Shown here in pieces: positions 34,601 through 46,212 of a stretch of 64,000 nucleotides of DNA. This DNA is from Triplophysa rosa. Its lineage: Eukaryota; Chordata; Actinopteri; Cypriniformes; Nemacheilidae. The DNA lies in contig NC_079897.1 of NCBI RefSeq assembly GCF_024868665.1, forward strand, positions 2,835,133-2,899,132. Direction: 5' to 3'. A model generated the notes under the pieces. That model did no database searches. It saw nothing but the letters and a program-made list of their open reading frames with translations, and was not told the origin of the DNA. A program made the translations under genes and the position numbers. Positions within the stretch are counted from its first letter, which is position 1. Each line of letters starts with the position of its first letter.

Positions 34601-36031
34601 TATATGAATTAATAACATTCAGAAAGTTAAGAAATATAAAATCTTCAGAACTTAGTTAATGAGAGTTAATATAACCATCATAGTATCGGTATTGATATCG
34701 GTATCGGCATCTGCAGATATGACTCTAAATAGTCGGCTATCGTATCGGTGGAGAAATTTAGTAAACTAAAAAGTGGAGAGTAATAATGAAATAAAAGTTA
34801 ACTTCCAAGTATACTTCTAGTGCACTGCTATTCGTATACTACGTAAAGTAGCCTACTTGTATGTGAATTTTAGTTATACTTACTCAAAATTGAAGTACAG
34901 CATATTTGTTTTCTTTTATAGTTTTTTACAGATGAACGAATGATTATGTGGTCAGACAGACAGACAGACCAAAAAAATCTCTCACGAGCTGTTGCACGAG
35001 TCTTTCCTCCAGCTGGGGGTCAGTGAGGCTGTGGAGATACTGTTGAGTGGGACTGCTCGCCACAGCTCTGAGTTTGGCACTGTTCATGTTATCCTTCGCC
35101 AGGTTTGACAGGCCTATTGAGAATGTCTTGATGTTGTGTCTCTTTGCCTCGGCACTTGCCATCATGATGTCAGGGTTACGTGGATGATCGATGCTGTCGG
35201 TCATGAGCAGAGCCACCCTCACGCTTTGATCTTTGGTCTCGGTGGCGAAGAGTTGGGTGGCGTTGGATATGGCATACGTCGTGTACGTTCCCTGGCCTAT
35301 GTAGACTGCATTATGCAGTCGACTCAGGAACATGTCGAGGTCCTGCCAGTCTCGAAAGCGTTGGTCGATGTACACCGCACTGCTGTAGTAGATGAGCGCA
35401 AAACGAGTTTTGAGGTGCCAGTCGGACACCTGCATCTGCGCAACCCGATTGCTGAAGGTTCTGACTAATTCTTTCTGACGCTCAAACAAAAAGACCTTTG
35501 CGCTCTCTGAGCTGTCCAGAATATATGCAATCTCCAATAAACACTCTGATTCTAAAAAATATAGAGAGAGGTCATTTTGTATTTGACAGAGGTGCAAGTT
35601 TCATTTAACATTACATTAATGTATTTCAAATGAATTCAATCAAATTAGCTTAACATAATACAAACCATTACAAACATTGGGTTAAGTGGTTATTATGGGA
35701 ACTGCATTGGTTTTAATGGAACTATAATGGTCTCCATGGTTCTACTGTTTGGGGTTTTATTGGTAGGATGACATCTGGCAGATGGAGCCAAGAGGATACT
35801 AATAAATCCAACTGGAATAAGGTCTAGAAGAGTCTATGCTTCATAATAGTTTGTTTCAATGTAGAAAATTTTAAACTTTTTGTTGTTAAGCAACATACAT
35901 GTTAATTCCTTACCATTTTCATTTTTGTTGGTGAAGTTGTTTAGCTTTTTTCCAGATGTTCTTCTCTTCTGGCATCTGGCCGCAGGTAGAAGCAGCCAAA
36001 GTAACATGCACAGAGAAATCACTTTGGCCAT
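21279..36031 (-). CDS. col28a1: Collagen XXVIII alpha 1, 33 coding exons
   Basis: Secreted matrix collagen of the VWA-containing group. Exons, 5' to 3': 35914-36031, 34962-35551, 32901-32921, 32487-32546, 32359-32412, 32063-32107, 31948-31974, 31715-31759, 31591-31635, 30446-30499, 29789-29857, 29428-29496, 29269-29337, 29097-29165, 28937-29005, 28216-28284, 27988-28056, 27748-27819, 27601-27669, 27295-27366, 27135-27203, 26565-26633, 26419-26487, 26259-26327, 26112-26180, 25732-25800, 25529-25597, 25001-25081, 24289-24324, 24135-24171, 23500-24054, 21598-21801, 21279-21451; 1107 residues. Order: signal peptide; VWA1 (DSSES; TDS replaces TDG); Cys-rich CPRPTVCLCEKG; about 531-residue triple helix; REEIITLIKSICGCGQVC; VWA2 with full MIDAS (DSSES, TDG); linker; six-Cys Kunitz domain with Arg at P1. 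Length and domain plan match human COL28A1. The VWA1 donor lies in a GTCT repeat and is the least certain border. Confidence 0.93.
22400..22535 (+). mobile_element. tRNA-derived SINE
   Basis: A pol III B box (GAGTTCGAGTCCCGGC) is followed by TATGGTCCTTTCCCGATCCT. The same body occurs reversed at 33500-33716 with GACCCGGGTTCAATTCCCGTC. Both copies sit inside AGTATACTT-type elements. Confidence 0.65.
22661..23369. mobile_element. 709-bp inverted-repeat transposon
   Basis: The left end GGCTGCGTCCAAAAACCCCC mirrors the right end GGGGGTATTTGGACGCAGCC, with further pairing of ACTTGCGGTCTT. A TAT on both sides may be a 3-bp target duplication. No transposase frame is seen. Confidence 0.75.
24345..24744. 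mobile_element. Palindromic DNA transposon (AGGGACAGTTCACCC family)
   Basis: Right end TTTTTGGGTGAACTGTCCCT is clear; the left end is eroded. Internal AACACAAAAGAAGAT-like arms match copies at 46590-47025 and 50770-51207. It lies in a col28a1 intron. Confidence 0.6.
26721..27129. mobile_element. DNA transposon with TTAAAGGTGCAGTG / GGACCTTTAA ends
   Basis: The interior holds TAGCGGCATCTAGTGGTG and AACAACATGGCGGATTCCAT, shared with the copy at 52664-53056. It ends six bases from the col28a1 exon at 27135-27203, right beside that exon's splice donor. Confidence 0.7.
27883..27985 (+). mobile_element. SINE remnant with tRNA-like head
   Basis: GTGGCTCTGTGGTTAGAACG and GTTCCATTCCCAAGGAAC resemble A and B boxes, followed by a TGCTTTGGATGAAAA tail. 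Similar tails (GGATAAAAGCCTCTGC) occur near 45880 and 60430. It directly precedes a col28a1 exon. Confidence 0.5.
28556..28621. repeat. (TG)n microsatellite interrupted by a G run
   Basis: TG dinucleotides on both sides of a run of nine G, in a col28a1 intron. Confidence 0.9.
30534..31015. mobile_element. Tc1/mariner-type non-autonomous element
   Basis: Ends CAGCCGC and GCGGCTG are inverse and flanked by TA on both sides, the Tc1/mariner target duplication. The start reads CAGCCGCAAAAAATTAAGAG. The reading frame inside (about 30699-30905) shows no transposase similarity. It lies in a col28a1 intron. Confidence 0.65.
32901..32921 (-). other. col28a1: 21-nt microexon of col28a1 between VWA1 and the helix
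   Basis: Reverse-strand exon with a ttaccag-type acceptor and gtaagt donor encoding ETILETE in phase 0. It links VWA1 to the Cys-rich start of the collagen region. It is needed or skippable without frame change. Use depends on the VWA1 donor chosen. Confidence 0.55.
33345..34910. mobile_element. Second nested transposon cluster, col28a1 intron 2
   Basis: An AGTATACTT-type outer element (33345-33480, 33720-34010, 34800-34910) holds a reversed tRNA-derived SINE at 33500-33716 and a hAT-like element at about 34015-34765 with GCACCGATAT and ATATCGGTATCGGC ends. The latter itself contains an insert around 34040-34420. Confidence 0.5.
34951..34970 (-). repeat. col28a1: (GTCT)n run at the VWA1 splice donor
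   Basis: On the coding strand the VWA1 exon runs into GGTCTGTCTGTCTGTCTGAC. Several GT positions could serve as donor. Only the one placing the exon end at 34962 keeps phase 0 with the microexon at 32901-32921. Confidence 0.6.
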
Positions 36032-36552
36032 GTGCTCGTTTATGTTTGGTCTTAAAGACAGCAAAAGAACATTTTCAGGTCTTCCGTATACTCAGTAAAT
36101 GTGTTTAAAGTGCATATTCTGTGATCAAAACACTTGATGTAGAGAAGAGAAAATGCCTCTTTATGTGAATACAACTTGTGCAACTATGCACATCATGCTG
36201 AACATGAAAGCTGAACACGAGCCACAGACATTTCTAAATAAATCAAATTACTTTTCAAAACATGGGTATTATGATTCAGATCATTCATGCGAACAACACA
36301 ATGACATGCACGTTGTTTACAGAGCAAAGCAGAGTGATTAAATAAGGAACTTCAGGCAGTAATATAATATAAATTAGTATACATCTTTTATAATAATTGT
36401 TATTTTCCTATTTACACCCCCCGAGCACGTCTATTTTGAAACTGGAATGTTGTTCATCTTTTAGCTAACAAAAAAATAAAAAGTCAGTAAACTATGAAAT
36501 AGTTCGAAATTCTATAGAATAAGAACAAAAACATGAAGATGGACGTACTTAC

Positions 36553-36640
36553 CTTGCCTGTTACATAAAACAATTCCACATGCTTGTGTCTCCCTTCTGT
36601 AAAGAACAATTTCTGTGTAGGTTTGACTTTAGTTCTGTGC
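36553..36640 (-). promoter_or_regulatory. Candidate 5'UTR exon of col28a1
   Basis: On the reverse strand a strong donor, CAAG|GTAAGTACG, ends at 36553. It lies about 520 bases upstream of the exon with the start codon, whose own acceptor may be the CTTTAAG near 36050. The 5' limit is not defined. Confidence 0.35.
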
Positions 36641-36833
36641 TGGACATCAGTTCAACAACACAGACCCAACAATCTGATGCATGACTGAGTTTGTGTGTAT
36701 GCTCAGTCATGCATCAGAGATGCAACAGACAACATGAGATGGATTCATGTAACATGACCATCTAATACATTTAATAAAAGCACATCAATAAAATATACTG
36801 TATGTTTTAAATATTAGCATATAGGCCTATGTA

Positions 36834-37482
36834 CAGGGTTGGAAGGGTTACTTTAAAAATGTATTCCGGTACAGTTACAAATTACTTAATAAAAATTAGT
36901 AACGTAATCCAAGTATCACAATATAAACGTAATGTAGTCCAATTGCTTTTGGATTACTTTAGTGTCACACAGCAAAATGATTTTAAATCCTTTCATTTAC
37001 ACAGAAACAAAGCAGCATCAGAATGGTTTTTAGGTGGCTTAAAGCAGAATATCAGATGAAGTAGATATAAAAACAGGAACTTATTAAAGAGGGATGCAAG
37101 ATTAAATTCATGTCATAATTGTTGTTTATTGACTTGGATATTGTAATCATGATTATTAACGTCAATTAACACAATACAGTATAAATATCATATTTGTAGG
37201 CTATACAGATAAAACAAGATGAGAGCATTTAGGAATTTTTTGGGGGTGTTTTATGCAAGATGTATTTGCACAACATAAAAACACTTCACACTTCCTCATT
37301 TTAAACAATTACTTTAGTTTTGAAACAATTGTAATCCTGTTAATTTTTTTACTAATTGTAACTCTAATCTGATTATTTTGTTTTTTCATGCAACTGTAAC
37401 GGATTACAGTTACCAAATTTTTGTATCCTGATTAGTGATTACTGTAATCCCGTTACATGTTATCAGTTACTCCCCAACCCTG
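36834..37482. mobile_element. hAT-like element (CAGGGTTGG...CCAACCCTG)
   Basis: Starts CAGGGTTGGAAGGGTTACTT and ends AGTTACTCCCCAACCCTG, with ACAGTTACAAATTACT-type arms like the elements at 11514 and 47742. Flanking 8-mers do not match, so it is old or its edges are misplaced. Confidence 0.55.
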
Positions 37483-38344
37483 AGCCGTCTACATTTATGT
37501 AATGTTTATTTATAATGTAATATAACAACTGTGGTTATGTCATATTCATATTTTATTGGTTAAAATATTGGTTCAATACAAACAGAAGCTAAGCAGCATG
37601 AACTCTGTGGTTGTTTTTCTTTTGTTTGGAGCTGCTTTGGACATGACTGTGCAAACGATTTTTTTGGGAGAATAATAACTTTGTTCCCAAATGCATCTGA
37701 TTCCATTACAACACAAACAGGCTCCCACATAAAAATCTGGATAATACAACGCCCCTGAGAGTCCGCTGGCTCTCCTTCTTTTAAATATTTATACATTTAA
37801 AAACTTGTAAATAAGACTATCCAACCTGTATGCTGTTGTTTTGGAAGAAATGCAAAAGGAAAATTTTTGCAAAATGTTTATAAAACCTTTCTTTACAAGA
37901 ATAGAGCTGTCACATTAGCTTTGATGTAATTGATGGCAAATGTTAGTGGTTTTAAATATGCTGAATGAATAGTTGTTTTTCAAAGGTTGCATAAAAAGGA
38001 ACTACATAAAGAATCTTAATTTTTTTAATTGTATGTTCCACAGATAAAGTTGTATGGCTAAGATATTATAACAGATTAACAATTACTTTTTAAAACAGTA
38101 TTAAATAAAATTGCACATTGTTAACGAGTATGTAGGTTGATATTTATTTTATTTTTTTAACACTAACGGATGAGAATTAATATTATTACTTTATTCCACT
38201 TTCCATGATAATATTTTTAAGCTGTAAAGGGCAGTAAAAAGTAGATACTATACACATTTACAAACGTAATCAAGAAAAAAATCATATTGTCTATTTCCTC
38301 CCTCTAGTTTTTCATTACCCGCACAACGACTTTTATTTTGTTAG

Positions 38345-38427
38345 ATGAATCCACACGTGGTTGACGATCAACGCTGCTTCCGGCTTCACAGTACCTAAAC
38401 AAACTTCAGCATGTATTCACGTCAAAT
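38345..38427 (+). promoter_or_regulatory. Candidate mios 5'UTR exon and promoter region
   Basis: CCACACGTGGTTGACG and GCTTCCGGCTTC (an ETS-like core) lie just before CACGTCAAAT|GTGAGTATG, a strong donor. The matching acceptor is TTTTCCCCAG at 39051-39060, followed by 31 bases and the mios ATG. The transcription start is inferred. Confidence 0.5.
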
Positions 38428-39091
38428 GTGAGTATGTAAAAAAACTTATTGGCATTATCTGTGTAATTCAATTGCATCTTCATGCATATTTTATTGAGTG
38501 TATTTATTAATGAAACTGGCGTTATTGCCTGATGTTGCCGGTTCGAAAAGTGTATGTGGTTAGTTTAGCTAGCTATAGTAACGTTAGCTAACTCACTCTT
38601 GTAACAGTCTTTTAACTAAACTAAATTAAACCACACTGTTATTTCTGTTTATATAAACATATTATATTGTAGCTTAATCATTATTATATTTTATTATGTT
38701 CGTATCGGAGTAATGTTTGAACATGAAAATTTTAAATAATTTTTTGGATTTCATTTTTTGACATATTTGATATGAAAGATATTTATTTACTGTGGCTTTT
38801 TATTCCAACTTAGTTCATTTAAACTCTATAATGCATGTAAGATTGCATTAAAAAAAAAAAAAAGAATACAATAACAAAGTGTAAATAGATGTTTTGGTGA
38901 GGGTCAAAGGTTATCAATCACCCACGGTGGTTGAAATAAAACATCACATCCTAAATAGCCTTTTCTTCAATGATGAATGAGTAAAAGAGAAAGAGTTACA
39001 TTTCTTGTGATATCATATTCTACAATGTACTACATCAATAACATGCCTTATTTTCCCCAGGTATCTTCACTGAAGAAGCCAGTTTCCTGCC

Positions 39092-42000
39092 ATGTCGAGC
39101 GGCTACAAGCCAGATATCCTGTGGTCACCGCATCACGCAGACCACTACGTGATCTGTGACACTGAACTCAGTCTGTACCGGATTGGACCTGCGGGAAGCT
39201 CTGAAACCAAAGCTGGAGCTCTTCCCCTATCCGAGGAGACTGCGGCGACGCTGTTGGCCATCAACTCCGATACTCCCTATATGAAATGTGTGGCCTGGTA
39301 TCCAAAGCACGAACCGGAATGTTTGCTGGCCGTGGGACAGGCCAACGGCCGAGTCGTCTTGACCAGTCTGGGACAGAGCCACAACTCCAAATGTAAAGAG
39401 CTGGTGGGTAAAGAGTTCGTGCCCAAGCACGCCCGACAGTGCAACACGCTCGCGTGGAATCCAGTGGACAGTAATTGGCTTGCGGCTGGTTTGGATAAAC
39501 ATCGGGCTGATTTCTCAGTCTTGATATGGGACGTTAGTAGTAAGTTCTCCCCCGAGGCTGTACCCACAGAGAAGCTTCGTCTGTCCGGAGACACGGATTC
39601 TGGGCTGGTGGTGACCAAGCCGTTGTACGAGCTGGGGCAGAACGACGCGTGTCTATCTCTCTGTTGGCTGCCCCGTGATCATCAAAAGTTACTCTTGGCC
39701 GGGATGCACAGAAACCTCGCCATCTTCGACCTGCGCAACACCAGCCAGAAGACGTTTGTGAACACCAAAGCCATTCAGGGCGTCACGGTGGACCCACACT
39801 TTCAGGATCGCGTTGCATCCTTCTTCGAAGGTCAGGTTGCCATCTGGGACTTGCGGAAGTTCGAGAAGCCGGTTTTCACCTTGACGGAACAACCCAAACC
39901 TTTGATCAAAGTGGCATGGTGTCCCACGCGCATGGGCCTGCTGGCCACGCTCACGAGAGACAGCAACATAATCCGTCTGTACGACATGCAGCACACCCCC
40001 ATGCCCTTCGGCGACGAGGGGGAACCCACCATCATCGAGCGGGGCGTGCAACCCTGCAGCGAGAGCATCATCAGTAGCCTCGCCTGGCACCCGTCGGCGC
40101 AGAATCGCATGGTGGTGGTGTCGCCCAACAGGGTTATGAATGACTTCACGGTGTTCGAGCGGATTTCATTGGCCTGGAGCTCCACCACGTCTCTCATGTG
40201 GGCGTGTGGGCGGCACCTTTATGAGTGCTCGGAGGATGCTGGGCCGGGAACGGCCGCTGTTGGAAAAGACATCGCCACTGAGATGAGGGAGCGAGCGCAG
40301 TCGCGCTATGGTCACGACACTGTCCAGGTGTGGAGGAACCACGTGCTGGCTGGAGGAGACGACCCTCAGCTGAGGTCAATCTGGTACACGCTGCACTATA
40401 TCCTTTTTTTAATCAAGACATCAGACCAGTTAACAGATTTGATGATTTTACTTTATTTTCAACCAAAGATGAAGTTCCAGATTGCAGTTTAACTATGTTG
40501 TCATATTGTTTGGCTATTTAAATTATATTTCCTATTGGTTATCACTTATGAAACAGTACACTGAAAACATGGAGCAGAAGCAACAGGGCAATAAACAATC
40601 GCTCATTTATTCAGGCATCAAAAACATTGTCAAGACCAGCTCTGGTAAGTGATCAGAAATAACACAGTTAAATATTCAATATGCTGGTAACTGTAGAACC
40701 GGTGGATTTCCAACAGATTTCCTAAGTTGACTCACATGGTATTTGTCACTTTTAGGCACCACAGAGACGCGGCGGTGCTGGTCGGGCTCGGACAGACAGA
40801 CGGATGTGCCGCGGTATCACAGCGAGGAGCGCAGTCTGGCCCTGCAGTTGTGCGGCTGGATCAGTCAAGGGCCGGACATCGATGTGGAGCCCTTCCTGAA
40901 GACTCTGGAGCAAGAGGGCGAGTGGGAGAGAGCCGCTGCTGTCGCCCTCTTTAACCTGGACATCCGCCGGGCCATTCAGATTCTTAATAAAGGAGCTTCT
41001 TCAGAGAAAGGTACGAGCGAGGAGATGCCAAGTGACAAAAGTGTGACTCGGGGTGTCGCAGTATACCCGTATTGACTGCAGATGTAGATGTTGTGTTACT
41101 ACTGTACATATGATATGATAATATAGATGATAATATCGTAAATGATTCAGCACCCGTTTAAAAGTTTGCCTGAGGAGCCAGGATGATTGCACATTTTTTC
41201 TCTGACCCCTTCAACCCTGTTTTAAGTGATTTATTAGCTCAGTTAAAGATAAAACCTCAAATAAACTTGATTGATAGCATTATATGTTTCATAAAAAAAA
41301 TGTAGGTATCACAATTATATTGTTATTGTGAATTATTTCAGGCATGATAGCAGTGTAGTGAAATTTCTCATATCGTGACAGCCCTAATGCGAGACAAATC
41401 GTGTTGGAATCATCAAAATATAATATCAAATCAATAAAATAATAATAATGATAATGAAATGCTAAAAAAAATTTTTTAAACAAATAAAAAGGATGGAAGA
41501 ACATTAGCCTGATACTGATGATATTTAACAAAAAGGCTATTCTTGGCATATTCTGATATTCATTTTGTTCAATTCAAGCGCGTTTCACAATTTCAAACTG
41601 TTGCAAAGCAGCTTTACATAAGTATAGAAAGTAATAACAAAAAGAAGAATGTATATATGAAAGATAAAGACAGCAGGAAAACGGAATATATCGAGTTCAT
41701 TCTAACATGGGATTAAAGATATTTTTGCAATACGGTGTAAACTTAAATTGTTGAAGTTTATAATCTGACTGTTTTATTTTATGTGCTAGCAAGAGTTGCG
41801 TATTTCAAAGTTTTAATGAGATTTTGCAAGACTAATCTTAAAAAAATAACGTCTCTAAGATTATAACCAGTTTCTACTCGGAAAAAAAGTATGTATAATG
41901 TAAACGGGATAAATGTTGCCTTTGGAGATGCATAGAAAGTCATGTCTGCGTTCATCACCGAGGTCAGTGAGTTATTCGCTCATATTCTTCATAAAATGAG

Positions 42001-45000
42001 TTGATTGACACAAGCACGGTGCTTACGTTACACAATACCTGTTTGAAAAGAGGCGCTGCTAATTCTCGACAGTAAATACCCCGAGGCCACGGACGTGTCC
42101 AACATATGGGACTGTTTGCGTCTCATTCATAACTGCCTATTGATGGTTGCATTCGAAGCACAATTTGTTTTGGTTAAAAGGTTTTGTGTTTATGGAGTGT
42201 GACGCCTTTCACGGGCTTATATTTTTTTGCGTTGTGTCTTGTTTGTCTGAAGCAAGGGGTTTCCTGTGTGTTTTGGTTAGGTGACCTGAATCTAAACGTG
42301 GTGGCCATGGCTCTGTCGGGCTACACGGATGAGAAGAACTCTCTGTGGAGAGAAATGTGCAGCTCCCTGAGACTACAGCTGAAGAAACCCTACCTGTGTA
42401 TCATGTTTGCCTTCCTCACCAGTGAACCTGGCACGTATGACGGGGTCTTGGTATGTTCAAAATTGGGATTTTAACCCAGTTAAGGGTTGTTTCTATACAT
42501 AGCGTGAACCAGAAAGAAACTTGTCATTGTACTAAAACTCCTGGATCTTATGATGTGTTGACGCTTGTTTTAATAATCAGAATGAGCGATATTTACATAG
42601 AATGTGCTGTTTGGTTTTATTTACAGTATGAGAGTCGTGTAGCCGTGAGGGACAGGGTGGCCTTCGCATGCATGTTTCTCAACGACGCTCAGGTGAGAAT
42701 CGCTCGCCCCTCCGTTTATTCGACTCGTTCGTTGATGTGTGTAAATAACACGCTGCCATTGTTTCTCTCTTCTGCTCAGTTGCCACGTTACATAGACAAG
42801 CTGACCAATGAGATGAAGGAAGCTGGTAACCTGGAGGGCATTCTGCTCACGGGACTGACCAAAGATGGAGTGGATCTGATGGAGAGTTATGTGGACCGCA
42901 CTGGTGACGTGCAGACGGCTAGTTTCTGCATGTTGAAGGTGAAAAAGCTTCCAAAACAGAAAATCACAAAGATGCTAAATAACCCCCCCCAAAAAAAAAT
43001 CATTTCATATTGCAACCCCAGTGTAGACAGCCTTTGACTAGAATTTGTGTAAATATTCTCAATTTTTATCAGGCAGAATCTTGAAGCCTGAGGTGATTTT
43101 GGGGTACTTATCGGATGCTTATTCTTATTATTATTCAGTATACTTTAAGTCATCCATTTCAAAAACATTTATTAAAGAACGCTGTATTTTTGTCATCAAA
43201 AGTAATTTTGGCCATTAAAGCATATGCCATGCAAAATGTTACATGAAAAAAATGAAGAGAACATTATTGAAACTATTATTTCACACACCGTATCAAACCA
43301 GTGAAACTGATGCAGGTTCAGTGTTCGGTCACTGAAGATAGAGATGAGTAGATAAAATACTGTTTGATGTGATGTTTGTTGTAGGGTTCCTCAGGAGAAG
43401 TACTGAAGGACCCTCGAGTACAGTGTTGGATCGAGAATTATCGCAACTTGTTGGACGCCTGGAGGTTTTGGCATAAACGGGCTGAATTTGACATTCATAG
43501 AAGCAAACTGGATCCCAGCTCGAAACCACTTGCACAGGTTTCAATCATGTTGTTTTTCTACAAGTGACGTTTTGAATTTGGAATGCAATGAAAATGTGAT
43601 GGCAGTATGCCTTTTGTTTGTGGACATTATTCTGTGTCTTCAGGTGTTTGTGAGCTGTAACTTCTGTGGAAAGTCGATATCATACAGCTGTTCGGCGATG
43701 CCACACCAGGGCCGTGGGTTCAGCCAGTATGGGGTCAGCGGTTCACCCACAAAGTCAAAGGTCACCAGTTGCCCGGGATGTCGCAAACCACTTCCGCGCT
43801 GTGCCCTCTGTCTCATGAACATGGGCACGCCTGTGTCCAGCTGCCCAGGTATCGTCAATGTGAATTCATCTCATGAGTTTTATTCTGAAGTGTGTCAGCC
43901 GCCACAAGGAGCGCTGTAGTCAAACTTTGTCTTCTAGCTGAGGGTTTTTCAGATCGATTCAGCTGAGCAACAGTGCGAAATTTTCTTCATATCAGTCAAA
44001 TAAATTCATTATTTCATGTGTTATGTGAGCTGTATCAGTGTTCACTGTGACCTTCATCTCATCAGGAAAAGCAGACGAGAAAGCTGATCTCACACGAGAC
44101 AAAAAACTCGCTCAGTTTAATAACTGGTTTACCTGGTGTCACAACTGCCGTCACGGGGGTCACGCAGGTCACATGCTCAGCTGGTTCAGGTACGCATCGG
44201 CATATTCATTCACACATTTTGATTTGTACCGTGGCAGCACAAAATATTTAAATATTGCAATGGTTTGCAATAACGTTGAGCGCAATTTATTGCAACAGTG
44301 AAACATGGATGTTTTCTTTTCCCAAAAAGACTATAAAACACATATAGACGGTTTCAACAACATGAACAAACGTTTTGTGCCAAAACGTAACTACCAGTAG
44401 ACCTCTCCAAAGAATCAATAACTGTTTAGTAGTTTTAATTTAATTTAATTAATATACAATAAAATATGACTATACATTACATATCAAATAAATTGTTACA
44501 TTATAACTAAACACAGACCGGAAGTGCGTCCGATGAAACCATCTATACAGTGGTGGCCAAAAGTTATGTCTAACTATGGACAATTGACATCTTCACTTTA
44601 TTCAAATATTCTATTAAAGATGCATTAAAATGTTTGTATACATGCTATAAACTGAAGCTTTATGTTTATAAGAATTTAACAACACGTGTAAAGTTTATAA
44701 AAGACAAAGCCTAGGAGAAGGACTAGCGCATTAGTAACACATAAAATTGTAGAAAATGTTTGCTTTATTTTCTGTGAGTTTTCGTTTTTCTATGAATTAT
44801 TTGTATTTTGTGAACGTATTCTTGTAAAGACAAATTCCCTAATGGACCTTTTTCACGTTTCTGGGTTTCTCAGCTGCGGAAGTCGTCATAGTCATAATCT
44901 TCTATAGTGGCGAATGCGAGACTACCACAAATATATTTTTTGCATTCTCATTTGCTCAAACAGCAAAAGAAAAACTTAACGATAGTGTTTTCACTACTTA

Positions 45001-46212
45001 TAGAGTCTGATAATGGCAGTCAAAAGTATAACTGTATAAGAAACACCCTCGGATAAGCGTCAACTATTTTTTTGTAATTTGATGCAAATGTAATATAATA
45101 CAAAGTATAGTGTTATAAACGTTAGGGATGTAACGATTCACTCAGCTCACGATGCGATGCGATTCACGATTCTGATCTCACGATGCGATTTATTCACGAT
45201 TTACTCACGATTTATTTTTAAAAAATGAGTTGAAACAAATTAGAAATGAACAACTTCCCTTGCATTATTTCTTAAATGCTTCACGTTTCTTTGCATAATA
45301 AAATAATGTTTTATTTCAAATAACAAAAGTAAACTGCGATTTTATAACAAATTAATAATAGAAAAAGTCTCTTTAATATAAACAAACTAATACTGTCTGT
45401 GCTTTTCTTGGATTTTTTTGCATTTAAGAAATATCAGCATCCACGTTTAGGTTTGCAGTGAAAATAGCGGCCCCTGCTGTTCAAAAAATGTATTGCGATT
45501 CAGTTCAAGCCTCAACCGAATTGAATCGTCACTCATTATAACCGATTTTCAACCGGCTCACGGTGAATCGTTACATCCCTAATAAACGTACATACGTTAA
45601 AAAAAAGATAGAAAATATAAAATGCTTTGTAGGATTTAAGATGCAATGACCGAGGCTTGTGAAAAAGGTCCATACATTTTGTACCATACAGCTCATATTT
45701 TGGTTTAAACTAACCTGAAGGGGCATTAAAAGCAAATATTGTAAATAAGGAACAGTTCACACAAAATAAAGTTAATGCACAAAAAAACCAACATAAATTA
45801 ATAAAACTGACATCAACGAATATTAATTAAAGCTGCAAAAATATATCTGTCAAAATGTAAAATGCGGACTCGTGTGTAAGTTGCTTTGGATAAAAGCCTC
45901 TGCTAAACGATTTGATGTTATTGTTAGTTCATGTTAGCTAATGCAATTACTAAAGTTAATAAATAACAGAATTACAGAATGTTTAGGTGGAGTAATCCTT
46001 TAACAACCTTAGATAAACGAAGCTTTAGTAAACGTAAAATACCACAGTGGTTCTATACAGGCCTGGAGACACTCTGTAATCTCAGTGTCAGATATATAAA
46101 TGTATTTGTCTTGTTTTTCAGAGATCACAGCGAGTGTCCCGTCTCCGCCTGCACCTGTAAATGCATGCAGCTGGACACCACAGGCAACCTGGTGCCTTCT
46201 GATAGTGTATAA
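39092..46212 (+). CDS. mios: GATOR complex protein MIOS, 10 coding exons
   Basis: Subunit of GATOR2, which relieves GATOR1 inhibition of mTORC1 at the lysosome in amino-acid sufficiency. Exons: 39092-40397, 40546-40644, 40756-41010, 42281-42450, 42627-42692, 42780-42938, 43385-43537, 43644-43848, 44066-44189, 46122-46212; 875 residues, the same as human MIOS. The large first exon encodes an N-terminal WD40 propeller ([75 protein letters not shown]). An alpha-solenoid follows ([35 protein letters not shown]). The end is a Cys/His zinc-binding module ([43 protein letters not shown]). The first intron does not use GT-AG; see the separate entry. Confidence 0.97.
40398..40545 (+). other. mios: Probable U12-type AT-AC intron of mios
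   Basis: The conserved frame runs LWYTLH-like (IWYTLH) in the first exon and MKQYTEN after the intron. No GT donor lies near that point. Splicing at CACT|ATATCCTTTT and TTATCAC|TTATGAAACAG joins t+tt to give HFMKQY, as in human MIOS. ATATCCTTT is the U12 AT-AC donor consensus. TTTCCTATTGG, ending about 8 bases before the 3' end, is a partial branch-site match. The intron is 148 bp. Confidence 0.85.
45123..45581. mobile_element. hAT-type transposon in mios intron 9
   Basis: Ends TAGGGATGTAACGATTCAC and GTGAATCGTTACATCCCTA are inverse. A perfect 8-bp target duplication, ATAAACGT, lies at 45115-45122 and 45582-45589. Confidence 0.85.
45850..45915 (+). mobile_element. SINE tail remnant
   Basis: GCTTTGGATAAAAGCCTCTG matches the tail near 60430. 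Only the tail is clear. Confidence 0.45.

Larger units (their letters stand above)
36032..39060. other. Divergent spacer between col28a1 and mios
   Basis: The two genes start back to back here. A hAT-like element occupies 36834-37482; a candidate col28a1 5'UTR exon lies near 36553 and a candidate mios 5'UTR exon at 38345-38427. The rest is AT-rich with no supported gene. Confidence 0.5.

Noticed and set aside
39689..40197. Long reverse-strand frames under mios exon 1
   Set aside because: Shadows of the GC-rich mios coding exon.
39092..40492. mios exon 1 read through to the stop at 40492
   Set aside because: The tail after LHY has no match to MIOS, while the AT-AC splice restores the conserved sequence.
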